From contig CAJNOI010000053.1 in the NCBI GenBank assembly GCA_905250115.1, positions 277,947-341,946 of the forward strand: DNA of 64,000 nucleotides. Direction: 5' to 3'. Every line of letters begins with the position of its first letter. Within the stretch, counting starts at the first letter, position 1. Both the position numbers and the translations under genes were made by a program. The notes beneath the pieces were generated by a model. That model saw only the letters and a program-made list of their open reading frames with translations. It was not told where the DNA came from and did not search any database. Below, in pieces: positions 48,402 to 60,972 of this stretch. The stretch is from Adineta steineri. Its lineage: Eukaryota; Rotifera; Eurotatoria; Adinetida; Adinetidae.

Positions 48402-49523
48402 ATATTATTTTATATTTTATTTGTTTTTACAATTATTTACATATATGTCATTTGATGTTATTTAAATAAATTATAGCTTAACAAATCTAAACATATTTGT
48501 CCTAACACTTTTTAGTTTTGTTATATAAATATGATTGTATAACTACAATAAAATCTTTTCCATCTAATATACAATTTTGTTAATTAGCATTGAATTTTTT
48601 CTTTTTCATATGTCAACTTCAGTTTGAATAAATAAAGAGAAAAACTGATTCTATAAAAAGATATTTTATTATTGAAATATTTATTGTAATTGACAACATA
48701 TGTTTATTTCTATATATTTACTGATTCATGACCAAACTTGTCACGTTTCAGGAAATAAATTTTACCTATCTGACAAATATAAAATATATTTACTTGAATT
48801 CTTTCACATACAATTCATTCATTTAGTTGTTTTTAATTGAAATAATAAACGAACAAATATATTACTTGATTGTTCTATATTATAATTTAGTTTTAATACA
48901 AATTAAATATTGTCTATGGTATTAACAGGCAAATTTAACAAATCTTTTTCATTGTTCTTTTCATCAACGTACTTTAGAAAAAAAAATACATTATGCTCAA
49001 TCTCTCTTAATAACCTTTCAAAAGTTTTCTTTCTATTTTAATTTACTTTCTTAGCAAGTTTTCTTTTAAATCATCGATATATGTACTAAACTTTTATTTT
49101 TATGCATAAAATTTCGAAGTATTCAAGTATTAAACGCGAGTCGACCTGCAGAAGGAGAAGCACGGAGTGTGGGTGTGGAAAAAAGCTTGACACTATCGAA
49201 ATAACTCGCACAAAGCAAAGCACAAGAGTGAGGGTGGAGGGAAAAGCTTGGTACTTTCCATGAGGGAACAGTTTTAAGGTCGAGTAGTTGTATAGTCGAG
49301 TACTCGAATTATAAAATTTAATACTTCAGTCGTAAATTTTAATAGTCGAATAAAGTTTAAAACTCGAGTAAAAGTTTAATAGTTGTAACGAATTAACGAT
49401 TTCTACACAACTGTATTAATTTAATAATAAAAATGTGATATAAAGTGACATCTATGTTAGTCTTAGTTGTCAATGACAATGAATTAAATAATGATTTCAT
49501 TCACATTGATTTATAAATGAAAA
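48402..49523. other. Intergenic with G-rich repeats
   Basis: Contains GAGTGTGGGTGTGG at about 49166 and GAGTGAGGGTGGAGGG at about 49227, each followed closely by an AAAAGCTTG word. This is a partial direct duplication of the G-rich motif. No gene. Confidence 0.5.
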
Positions 49524-52032
49524 ATGTTTCATACAAATGATACATATTCGGATGAAATTGAAAGTAATTTAAATAAAATAAAATTGTATTTTTTAATAAA
49601 GAAATAATTTAGATGAAAATCAAACAATTGAATCAGTTCATCAATTAGGTGAAAATAAAAAATTGAAAAATGAAAATGAAAATAATTTAGAAGAATTATT
49701 AATAAAATCTCGTCAATTAAAATCTTCGAAATCTCTTCGTTTAATTGATGAACAAATTGAAAATATTTCAACAAAAAAAAATTCAACAATTCAATCTCTT
49801 ATATTATCATGTAATTTATTAGATAAAAATCAACAAATTGATTGGACAAAATTACCAAAACATGTTCATGTATTTTCTTTTCATTATTTCAAATAAAATA
49901 GTTTATTTGATTTTTTTTTAGCATTTAGAATTATCAGGAAATTTTGTAAAATCTCTTAATGGAATTGAAAATAATAATAATAATGATTTGAAAAGTATTG
50001 GTCTATCATTTAATGAAATAACGGAAGTTGATCAAATATTTTCACTTCCGAAATGGTTTTTAATTGAATTTTTTTAATAAAATATTTTCAATTGATTCTT
50101 TAGGTCAAATATATGTTTAATTGATTTAAGTTATAATATTTTAAATGATTTAACAAAAACAATTGAATCATTACAAAATTTAAATAAACTTCGTATACTT
50201 TATTTACATGGAAATCCAATATCAGTATGTTTTGAAATAAAATAAAATAAATAAATCTTTTCTTTTTAGTTAATAATTGATTATCGTTTATATGTTATTG
50301 ATTCTCTTGAAAAATTACTTGTTCTTGATGATATAACAATAACTGCAGAAGAAAGATTTCGTGCAAGACATTTTTCAAATTCTGATCAACATCCAAAAGA
50401 TTATGCAAAATTTACAATTACATTTGGAACGGTTTCAAATATTCCAAATCCACCAATTAATCAAGTTTGAAGTTTTTAATTTTAAAATAAATAAAATAAA
50501 TTTTGTTTTAGAATGAATGGCCATTACAAATTCATCGTTATAAACTACGTCTTGATTGGTTTGATGGAGAAAAACAAGATATCGATATACCTTTTGATAA
50601 ATTTGCAGATTTTAATCGATTTAATCAAATACAAATTGAATCTTCACATTCAGATTATAAACCAAATATTGATTTTTCACCAAATCATTTAGATTATTCA
50701 ATAAATACACTTATTCCATTTCGAGATTTTCTTTTTCATGGAACAACGTGTCGTTTTATTCATGAAATGGTACAACCTATTATTAATACTTAGATAGAAA
50801 ATATCAATGATCATTCATTCATACTGATTAAGAAAACTTTTGATGTTTTATTCATCAGTGTAAATGTGATTCATTTTTAAATAACTCAGTTAGAAAAACA
50901 AGTAACGCTCGTCCGAAGACTCACTCAGCTTCTTCTCGTAAAAATCCATTTTCTTCACATTTACTGGAACAACAAATGAAAACCGTAAAAAAATTGATTT
51001 TCGATGTTTTTTTGACCTCTGAATCCGCTTCGCTCCTGCCCTCACCTTGATCACCCAATAGACCTCAGATTCGAACTCCCCACATCGAAAAACCTCTAGA
51101 AATGTCTTTTTCAGAAAATCGGGTTTCAATGTTTTTTTGACCTTCCACCCTCTTCCCCCCCCCCCCCCCCCCCCGCCTAACCATGATCACCCAATAGACC
51201 GCAGAGTCGAAGTTCCCGCATCGGAATAGCTCTAGAAATGTCTATTTCGAAAAAATTACTTTCGATGTTTTTTTGACCCTGCGGACAGACAAACAAACAA
51301 TTTATGTTCACTGGACTCTTCTCTACGAGAAAGAGAATAGACAGAGATCGATCATTTTCACCAATCGAATGAAATGACAGGAGAACATCTTTCTATATAA
51401 TATTTCATAAGACAAATTTACTTTTGTTGGATGGAAAATAAGAGTTGAAATTTTTATAAATTTAATTAATGTGAATAAAATAAATATTTTTAGACTGAAT
51501 ATTGGCAACCTGGAGAAATAATTGAAGAAAAATCTGGAAAAAAGAAATCAAATGCAAAAGAAGAAAAAGTAAAATATTTTCATTTATTTTTTAAATAAAT
51601 AAAGGTTTTTTTTCTAAATCTAAATGTAGAAAGTTGAAGCTCCAGTAAAAAAAAAGAAGCCTGAAGATTTAAGTAAATTAGTTACTCGAACTGATCCAAT
51701 TGAAGAAATATTTGCAGAATTTCATGTTGAACTTCGATCAATTCTTGATGGAGATTATCAAGTATCATTTCCATATAAATGTCTTATTCAACAACAAATT
51801 GATTTAAATACTCTACAAAATCTTCCAATAAAACCAAATAAAAAAGATAATAAAAAAACAGATTCATCACAAGACAAAAATAAAGAGAAACAAAAAGGTT
51901 TTATTTTTATTTCAGTTAAATATAAATATTTTCTTTTTTTCTAAACTAGCTCAAACAAATGAACCAATTCCACTACCACAACCATTTCAATGTTCAGTTC
52001 ATTTTCAATTACATAGAATTCTTTCCGAATAA
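49524..52032 (+). CDS. Leucine-rich repeat protein, possibly LRRC43-like
   Basis: About nine exons starting 49524-49563 and 49613-49863, ending at a stop at 52030-52032. The N-terminal part is charged (EELLIKSRQLKSSKSLRLID). LRR units follow: LELSGNFVKSLNGIE, LKSIGLSFNEITEVDQIF, ICLIDLSYNILNDL and LRILYLHGNPIS. After the LRR cap come a non-LRR region with DWFDGEKQDIDIPFDKF and FRDFLFHGTTCRFIHEM, a lysine-rich linker, and a C-terminal beta-rich segment. LRR proteins of this layout are often axonemal or ciliary; the LRRC43 name is a tentative recognition. Several donors (GTTCAT, GTTTTT) are weak, so exon edges are approximate. The intron 50767-51493 is enlarged by tandem repeats. Confidence 0.72.
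50990..51280. repeat. Tandem repeat with 20-base poly-C run in intron
   Basis: Units of about 125-137 bases begin near 51001, 51125 and 51262 with TCGATGTTTTTTTGACC and contain TGATCACCCAATAGACC and CTCTAGAAATGTC. A run of about 20 C lies at 51155-51174 in the second unit. Less AT-rich than the host gene. Confidence 0.75.
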
Positions 52033-52188
52033 TTTTTTCTTTCTTAAAAATAAATATTTTATTTATTTATATTTAAACACAATCTTAATTTCTATATAAC
52101 TCTTGTTATATATCTATTTATTTCTATTAGAAAAATAAAAAAAACGTTGATATTATAAATAGAATTTTATTTAAATAAAAAAAGGAGT

Positions 52189-53667
52189 TTATTCAGGTGT
52201 TGGTATTGGTAATGATTTAAGAATATTTTCAATAAGATTTCTTTCATCTTCTGATGGATTTTGTTCAAGAGTTGTCATTGAAGGCATAGATAATATATCA
52301 TTATAATAACGTGGACGTTGATTTACATCACGTTCAAGTCTAAATTTCAATGTTATTTTTTTTTGTTTTTGTTTAAAATAAAAAAGAAAAAAAAACTTAC
52401 AATATTGAAATTAAATCTCTTGTTTGTTGAGAAAGTGTTGTAGGTATATCTGGTTGCCAATCATTTTTCATATGAGACATAAATGACATTATTGATTCGG
52501 ATGATAATGGAAGATAACCTTGACTTACTTCTAACTAAATTTTATTAAATATTTTAGAAAAATAAGTAAAGAATTATTTATTTGAAACATACAAGACTCA
52601 TTCCTAATGCCCACATATCAGATCGTGTTCCATAAGAACAAATATTTCCAAGACGTTCAGGCTTTTATTTTAGAAATATATTTATATAAGTAAAGAAAGA
52701 GAGAAAGAAAGAAAAATCTTACAGGTAAATATCTCATTGATCCAAGATGAGTTGATGAAATCGAATCTTTTAATGTTCCACAAATACCAAAATCACATAA
52801 TTTAAAAATAACATTATTTGCAACTAACATATTTTGTGGTTTAACATCTCGATGAATTAAATTTTTTGATTTAAGATAATTAAGTCCTAAGACAATCTAA
52901 ATTGAAATAAAAAATCTATTCTAAATATTTAAATTAAAAAAATGAAACAAACATGTTTAGCTAATCTTCGAATAAATTTATCTAATAAAATTGCTGTTGG
53001 ATGAAATTGTGAATGAAGAATTGGATAAAATTTATCCATACTTGTTTCAAGTGGTTCCATACAAATAATCAATTGTCCATCATCAATTAAAGCTCCATAA
53101 TAACAAACAATATGCGGATGACGATCATTTCCAACAGTTCTCATTGCTTTTAAATCACTTTGAGATGAATAATTTTGATATCCATCATGTTCAAGTGTTA
53201 ATCGCTTTTCAATTTTAAATAAATAAAAATAAAAATTCGTTTTTTTTTTTTTAATTTAAATTCCAACTAACTTTACATGCAAATTTAACATTTGGATGAT
53301 TTTCTAATTTAACTAAATGAACTAAACCAAAACTTCCTTCACCTAATTTATTTAAATAAATTAATTGTTTAACATTAAATTCAATTGATTCGCCATTATA
53401 TTCAATTTTACATGAATCTTTTATATCAGCAAATCTAAATAAAAAACCAGACAAATAAAATTTTGATTTTTAAATAATTATTTACTCATATTTTGTTAAA
53501 ATATTTTCTTCATCATTTTTTTCAATATCACTTGTTAAATCAATACACATTAAACGTACTAAAATTAAAAAAAACAAAATATTTCTTTTTTAAATAAATA
53601 CTTTCAATTTTAAAATACATTTTCGTCTTTTAGCACTTCTTGATATTCCATCTGGTGGTGAATACAT
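52189..53667 (-). CDS. MAP kinase kinase-like protein kinase
   Basis: About eight exons on the reverse strand, starting MYSPPDGISRSAKRRK (53667-53619) and ending LKSLPIPTPE. The kinase core shows P-loop GEGSFGLVHLV, an FACK lysine, HIVCYYGALIDDGQLIICME (the MKK-type hinge), HRDVKPQNMLV and DFGICGTL. The activation loop SISSTHLGSMRYLPPERL carries Ser and Thr at MKK phosphorylation positions. SDMWALGMSLLEVSQG follows. This fits dual-specificity MAP2K enzymes. The N-terminal basic cluster could be a docking site for a MAP kinase (inference). The usual G-T-x-x-Y-M-x-P-E is GSMRYLPPE. No disruption seen. Confidence 0.87.
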
Positions 53668-56338
53668 TCTATTAGATTTTCAAAACACGTGTCTATATAC
53701 AAGACGTGACAAACAAATCAATCTTGATAAGAATAACAAAAAAGAAGAAAAGGAAGAAAAGAAAAGAAAAGAAAAAAAAAAAAGGAAAAAAGAAATATTT
53801 TGTTTATAAAATAAAATATCCAAACAAATTTTATTCAAATATATAAAAAAAAGAAAATTTATTTTTTTATTGAGATTTAAAATAAATCGATTGTCATTGG
53901 ATAATTTTTTTCCGAATAGTATTATTATTATAGAAATATCTATTAGTTGAACAGATTTTATAATAAATTAATTTAATTATATTTTTTTTTGTCAAGCTAT
54001 TCCTATTGTTTATATTAAATTCAATGAGAGATTATTATTAACAATCAATTAAATGGATATAGTTGAGAAAAAAGTGAAGATTTTATCAGTTAATGAAATT
54101 TTTCTACATATATTATTATTTAACAAATAATATTCAATCGATTTATTAGAATATTTAAAATTAATACTTTCATTTATTTAAAATTTTAAAGAATGTATAA
54201 TAATAATAAATGAAAAGTTTTCAACGATGAAAAATATTAATATTTGTTAATTTCATAATGTTATATTCAAAAATAAGATTTTATTTTATTCGAAAAAATA
54301 TTATTTTCTTAAGAGAAATATCAGAAGTTAATATGAAGATCGTGAAAACATCACTTATCTCACTTTGAATGTCTTCATAAGAAAATACTTTTCTTATAAT
54401 TTAAATCTAAATTGTTCGACGACAATTTGTTGTAGGATGATTATTTAAATCTTACTTTGTTATAATTTTCAATGAAGATAAATAAGACTTGTAAATGTAA
54501 TTTTATTAATCTATAGAAAACTAGTTTGTGTCATATTCAATAAAATATATTTAAAAAAAAAAGAATGTCCATTAGAATGAAAATGTACTATTTATTATTC
54601 ACATCGTCATCTTATACCTTTTAACGTTATACATCATAAACATATGCGGCAATATTGATTGATATTTTCATAATAATTAGATAAAATTGATATAATCAAT
54701 TATTATATATTGTTAATAATTAGAATATATTTGGAACTGAATTTAATTAGCCAACATGTCACATACAAATTTAAAAGTAATTATTTAGTGTTTTTAGTAA
54801 TAAAAAATTCTACTTTAAATGAGTTTGAATGCAATGACGATAATAATAATAATATTGAATAGAATTTTATTTTGATGCCTATTAAAACAAAGATATTTAT
54901 TCAATTGGACGAAATTAAACTTTAAAACAATAATCTATTACGAACAATTTCTATAAGTAAATCAATCTATTGACTGTTGTCAAATAAGATGTTTATATTA
55001 TGAAATCATCATATATCTCATCTCATATAACAAACTATTGATAAATGAATGGTATTTGTTGTTAATCTTTGATAGGGAACCTTTCAGAATTTCATAAATT
55101 AATTATTTGATTTTATTTATAATGATTCAATTATATTTCATACAAATAATAAAATATTATGTAGAGCCCATATGAAACTATAAATTCGTAATAAGGTAGA
55201 AGTTTTTTGATCGTTTCTTGGCTAAGATATCTGAGTCGGAGAATAAGAAGATTCGAAAAAGTGAGAATATCCGATTTATTTTTATTTTTTGCTTTTTCTA
55301 TATGCACTGACTAAAAATCGTTGTGTTTAAGCAGCTAATATATATCATCGAGAGTATATTATACATTTGCATAGATACTAGGAAAAGCTCTTTAATTCGA
55401 ACCATGAGAACTCCATTCTATGAAATAAGATCGATCAAAAATGGACAATTCGTAGGAAATTATATTAAAAAAGTTTTTCTACAATTATTTTCTTCTCAAA
55501 ATAAACTACGAATTAACAATATATTCATGTTTAAAACTTTCTTTCAGCTAATAATTAGTCTGAGGATCAATCTATTGACATTTATCAGTCATTTATTATC
55601 AATTAAACGGTAAGAACTCATAGCTTTTGTTTTAATCTAACTTGTAGAGCAGACCAAAGATATAAGAATAACCAATATTGAAGTGCGATCAGGAGTACTA
55701 ATCTACCAATCACGTTAATCAATGTCCAATTAGATATTATTCTCATAATAATCTATTTTTCAAAAAAAATAATTTATGATAGAGATACGTATATATTCAG
55801 TTCTATACAGATAAAATAAACACGAAACTCTGAAACACTATAACTTCATGTCTTTTACTGGTTTCCAGGAAATTGTTTTGCGTTCACACATATCTCATTT
55901 AAATCAATAATGAACATAATGGAAACAAAGGTAATTTCCTCTACATTAAGAAAATTCTTAGCGTCAAGAAACCAACATAAATGGGTTCCAGTACACATGG
56001 AAACGGCCTTTTACCCAAAAAAACCTTTTAAAGTGTTCAGGAATCATTTGTAAAGTCACATAGGTTTCCGAATGATTCCATTTATTTCATAAATTAGGTA
56101 TCATTGTTTATAAGCAAACGAGAAACTTTTTACTCTCATTCCAAATCATCATTCTTACCACTATCATCCTCACCCACTTATACACCTACAAAGTGAAAAA
56201 AAGTAATCACAAATGAGCATTCATCGCATCTCAGTCGAGAGAGACATGTTGCATTTGTCTTATATTACGCCCATTTAGAGAGGTGTGTATGTCTGTGTTT
56301 TTCTTTTTTAGAAACCGTTGTATTAGATGTGTTGTCAA

Positions 56339-56480
56339 GAAATCCGGAATAGAAAATCCGGAATAGAAAATCCGGAATAGAAAATCNNNNNNNNNNAAAT
56401 CCGGAATAGAAAATCCGGAATAGAAAATCCGGAATAGAAAATCCGGAAAAAATAAATCTGTAAAAAGAAAATCCGGAAAA
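56339..56480. repeat. 14-base tandem repeat containing an assembly gap
   Basis: Unit AAAATCCGGAATAG repeated at least six times on both sides of the 10-N gap (56387-56396), then decaying to AAAATCCGGAAAAG variants. The gap almost certainly reflects collapsed repeat copies. Confidence 0.85.
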
Positions 56481-56667
56481 GAAAAGTCTGGAAAAATTTT
56501 ACTTGAAGTTTATTAATCATAGAAGACACAACAAGTAAAAGGTGTGGACAGATTAGAGAGAATTTGATAAGCTTATTTCTTTGAAGCCAGCAGTAGTGAG
56601 AGTTCATCGAGAAGCTCGGCATAATCGATGTCGTCGTTGTAGCAGCGAGTATCCAGGGTATGGATAT

Positions 56668-56752
56668 AGACAGGTGTGAGTGGGTGAGAGTAGGTATGAA
56701 TGTATAGATATGGACTACTCTTCTCCAACACCCACACCCTCACTCATATCCA
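56668..56752. repeat. G-rich hairpin repeat
   Basis: GGTGTGAGTGGGTGAGAGTAG opposite CACCCACACCCTCACTCATA, loop about 35 bases including ATGGACTACTCTTCTCC. Member of the dispersed family. Confidence 0.65.
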
Positions 56753-57347
56753 TACTACAAAACCTTTCGAGGTGATTTATTTATTTTCCAGATTTTTATT
56801 TTGTAGATTTTTTATGTCCTTATTTCTTTTATTCCTGATTTTAATTTTCCAGATTACTTGACATATTTATATTCGTATTAGATAACTCAGCTAATTTCTA
56901 TAGATTGAAGCGATACTCAGAAACTAACTAATTTCAGGAAATCCGTGGTATTATCTAAAAGTTCATTTTTGATTTCCAGAAGTTCATCTAGTTTAATCGC
57001 ACACATAATGTTTTGTACACTAATAGGATGAAACAAATAAAATATGCTCTCTGTATGTCTTTCACTCTGACCGTCATTAAGAAAAATGCCGGCTGATATA
57101 TTTTTCGGCATCATTGAAACAGTCAATTCGATTTTGTGATGATATTTGCCGGAAACTCACCTAGTTTTCTTAGTTTATAATTTCCTAGAAACTAATAGGA
57201 TACATTATATGAACACTAGAAAAATTCCATTCAAAAAAAGCTCATGTTTTTATACAGGAAATCAATTTAAATAAGATATTTGATTCGATATGGGTACAAT
57301 AAATAAATGAGACATAAAAAGCAGAATTCTATATAAATATGGATATT

Positions 57348-57775
57348 TTTCATCTTAGACGATCATTTTCAACCAACAAAATACATGAACAAGATACAAA
57401 TGATATGTTATAACGTTAGTAGCATAAATATTAACATTAATAACAATAATAAGATGAACAATTGGCAGTCTTCCACTAGTAATAAACTCAACTGAATCTT
57501 AAATTTTAATGAATTTATTTCAAACGTCTATATACTTCCTGATTATTTTCACACATGCATGAAATTTTACTGAATAGAATGATAATCATGTATAAAAATA
57601 ATTTAAACATGAAATTTGATTCAATATCTAAGAAGTAAATGAAAATAAGTATATAGACATTTGAAATAAATTTATTAAAATTTAAGATTCAATTGAATTT
57701 ATTACTAGAGAGAATTTTTCAATTGTTCATGTTGTTTATGTATTGTTTTGGCTGGAAATGATTGTCAAAGAAGAA
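57348..57775. repeat. Long palindromic repeat, about 430 bases
   Basis: The arms pair imperfectly over most of their length. Left ATCATTTTCAACCAACAAAA matches the reverse complement of TTTTGGCTGGAAATGAT on the right, and AATAAACTCAACTGAATCTT matches AAGATTCAATTGAATTTATT. No coding content; fold-back transposon-like. Confidence 0.78.
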
Positions 57776-58652
57776 AAATTTTTATGTTTATATAACTTCA
57801 CACTTTCTACATCTCATTTTTATGTCATTGAAGATGAATAGGTAATTTCCATGGTGAAATCAACGTAATTCCCACTGGATTAGTGTCAGAGAGAAAGGTT
57901 GAATAGTTTGACGTAGAATAAAATAAAATAAAATAAGATTGTAAAGCCTAATAATGAACTCTGTTTATTATTTATCTAAAAAAAGAACTGAATCTAATCA
58001 TGAAAAACAATTGATTATTAATAATCCTTTTGATGAAATGTTCACAAGGTAAGATTTATATATTTAAACAGTGACATGAACGATATTTAGTCTCATTTAT
58101 AGATAATTAATTAAATTTTATATTAAAAAAGTCAGATAAAATATTTTAGATTAGTTTTGAATAAATTCAAATATAAATCAATTTGAGAAAAAAAAATCGA
58201 GAAGTATATATGATATGTAAAGATGTAAGTTAAGTTTGTTGATGACATGACAAAAGTGCTGGAGGAAGAAGAAAGAGTCATGCGGAAAATATGTGTTCGT
58301 GATTACTTTAATTAAAAAAAAAGAAAATAGAAATGAAATGTTGTAGATAATATATCAACGTCGAATAAATCTTTGCAAAAAATATTATTTTCTATAGAAA
58401 AAAAAAGAATCTGTTTGTTGTGTTTAATGAGATTAGTTTTTTTTCTAATTTAAGAAAAGAATTATAAATGAGTTTTTATTTCTCATGAATATCTTTTATT
58501 CATTTTTTATTTAACAATATTTTTCATTGAATAAATTAATTTTGAATAAAAAAAACTCTGAAGAGAGTATAGAATCTTTTTTTCTAAATTAAGGTAAGAT
58601 AAATGAATGAATTATTTGAAATAAAATATTTTTTATTTTAGATTTGAATAAA

Positions 58653-60009
58653 ATGAGTGTACCATTATATTGTATTGATAGAGATGCAGTTTTAAAAGAT
58701 GTTTCAGCTGATATTAAATGGAGAAATGGAGTTCCAAATTATACAAAAGCAAATTCACTTTTTGACAAATTTAAATCAACTGATCATCAACCGGGTTCAC
58801 TGGAATTTATTGTTCAAAATATTGTTAAAAATTGGGAAAAAGGTTTGTACTCATTTATTATTTTCAGAAATTAATTTTTAATAAAAAAAACATTCATACA
58901 AAATAAACTTATTAAGTTAGACATGTGTAGTGTCAGTTTACTGATCACTGAAACATTGATGATATCGGTACATTGATGTTTACCGATATGTCAGACGTAT
59001 TTATATCAGTGAATGTCAGGGCACCGACATCATCAATGTTTCAGTGAGCTCACTATCGGCGACTTCAGTGTCAGTTTTTTTCAGTACTTGCATCGACACC
59101 GCACATCCCTATATTAAATTAATTATTTTATCGTTCAAAGTAACACAACGAAGTTTACATAAGAAAAAAATCTTAATAATACACATATAGAATTAATAAT
59201 ATTCAAGTCAAAAATTTCATCATAAAAAATCTTTAAAATAATTTTTTAAATATTTTATTTGAGATTAATTATGAGTTTATGAAAATACTCAAAGTATTTT
59301 GTAATATTATTAAAATAAATAAACTTATTTAATTAAAAACATTATTTATATTTAAATAAAATGACTATTATTTGTAGAAGTATCTCATAAAATCGATCCT
59401 CGTCAATGGACAACAGTTGATATAGATAATTATCGTTTTTCATGTAATGGTCAACAAAAATATACAGGTTGGGAAATGGTTAAACAAGGGACATACAATG
59501 CATTAATTGGACAAACAAATTACTATGATTCAAATGCGATATCATTTGAAGATTCTCATATTGCTTTTAAAAGATCATTAGGTGAAGGCTTTGCATGGGA
59601 AGTTCTTGAAGTTTATTCTGGTCCACCAACAGTTACATTTACATGGAAACATTTTGGTCGAATGACAGATTATTTTTCTTGTCCAGGTTTATCTGGTTTT
59701 GTTTATAAAGCTGATCCAACTAATAAAATGGTTAAAATTTATGGAATGTGTAAAGCTACTGTTAATGAAAATTTTCAAATTCAGGATTTACAAGTTTTTT
59801 ATGATCCAAGTCAATTATTTACACAATTAACTGAAATTTGTCCATTCGCTCCATTTATGAAATTACCAAATGACAATCTTACAAAAAACAAAGGAGTTGA
59901 AAAAGAACAAAATAATATTCTTCCATTTTCTAATAACAAAAACTTAAAAAAAGAAGATTATGTCAATAATTCAACAAATCCTCAATCAAAAATGTGTATT
60001 ATTTGTTAA
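58653..60009 (+). CDS. Pathogen-related-protein-like, NTF2/SnoaL-type fold
   Basis: Two exons, 58653-58842 and 59378-60009, giving 273 residues. The sequence follows the plant/fungal pathogen-related protein family: IKWRNGVPNYTKANSLFDK, GSLEFIVQNIVKNWEKE, a middle EVSHKIDPRQW, GFAWEVLEVYSGPPTVTF, the tryptophan-rich WKHFGRMTDYF and a final QDLQVFYDPSQLF. These proteins adopt an NTF2-like cone fold; the biochemical role is unknown. A divergent Asn/Lys-rich tail of ~50 residues ends in KMCIIC, a possible CaaX prenylation box. I chose the ATG at 58653 because the only earlier in-frame start is TTG. A possible upstream exon at 57954-58048 would add a short uORF. A MITE-like repeat lies in the intron. 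Confidence 0.74.
58921..59110. repeat. MITE-like inverted repeat in intron
   Basis: CACTGAAACATTGATGATAT near 58947 pairs with ATCATCAATGTTTCAGTG near 59029. The outer ends ACATGTGTAGTGTC and GACACCGCACATCCC also pair loosely. It lies inside the intron of the pathogen-related-like gene. Confidence 0.7.
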
Positions 60010-60972
60010 ATAAACATTTTTATTGATTTATTTATTTCAATAAATAAAATTTATTTGATTTCATTTTTGTTTTTGTTTTAAAATAAAATTCAAAAAAAAT
60101 TCAAAAAACTTTCAAATAAAACAATGCAGTTTGCTATATTCAATATATGTTTGATATGTAAGTTTTCTTTGAAAAAATAATATTTTAGAAGACTTCTTTA
60201 TTGGGTTTTAAAAGTGTTATATATAAATAGATAGTTGTTTTTCAAGTGAAAATAAACGTCGAGAGATTGATTGATATTAATCATTTTCTTTAAAGATAAA
60301 TAAAATCTATTGAATTAATAAATATTAATCTTTGTTTAAAAAAATATAGTTGACAGTAATATTCGAAGGTGGACTAAATACTTGAAGTACTCGTACGTGA
60401 GAATAAAATACTTGTCATTATAAATAAAGTATATTTTATTAAAAATTTCTATGCTTTTCTACTCTCAAATGTTCTACTAAAAATTTCTGGACTTTCTATA
60501 ATCTCTTAAGATATTTATCTTGAAAAAGTTTGGTCTCAAAGAGACTAAAAACAGACAGTTTAAGTCAAAATAGACTAACCACATTATATAATTCAACTTT
60601 AATGTTAACTCTTTTTTTTGGTGTGTTGTGCTCTAATCTATTTTTTCTGGCTATTTGACCTCTTTTGTGAAAAAAATGAAATGATATTTGTTAGTAATTT
60701 TATTGGGCAGTACATAGATATGACCTGTCTCCTCATACGTGCATTCATTCTATTCTTCACTGATGTCCATTGTGGTTAGTGTCAACAAAGCGATCGAACA
60801 GACTAATAAATATATATTAACTCAAGACACATGATTGGTGTTTTTATGTAATAACGACAATTGTATTGGTTAAATTAGTATTATATTTCTCCACCAATTT
60901 CAAGTCTAAATATACATTTATTTATGCGTGTGTATAATCATATCGACAAAAGAATTACAATTGATATTAAAC
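60010..60972. other. Intergenic, nothing recognised
   Basis: AT-rich, with an ACTTGAAGTACTCGTACG-type word near 60380 similar to the AAGTACTT-rich patches at 11540-11680 and 63950-63980. No gene. Confidence 0.45.

Larger units (their letters stand above)
53668..57953. other. Gene-poor interval with repeats
   Basis: About 4.3 kb without a supported gene. It holds purine-rich runs (53740-53790), a 14-base tandem repeat with a gap (56339-56460), a G-rich hairpin (56668-56752) and a long palindrome (57348-57775). The open frames 55323-55613 and 57126-56917 have no recognisable similarity. Confidence 0.55.

Noticed and set aside
55323..55613. 96-codon frame in the gene-poor interval
   Set aside because: No similarity, no codon pattern like neighbours, and no exon partners.
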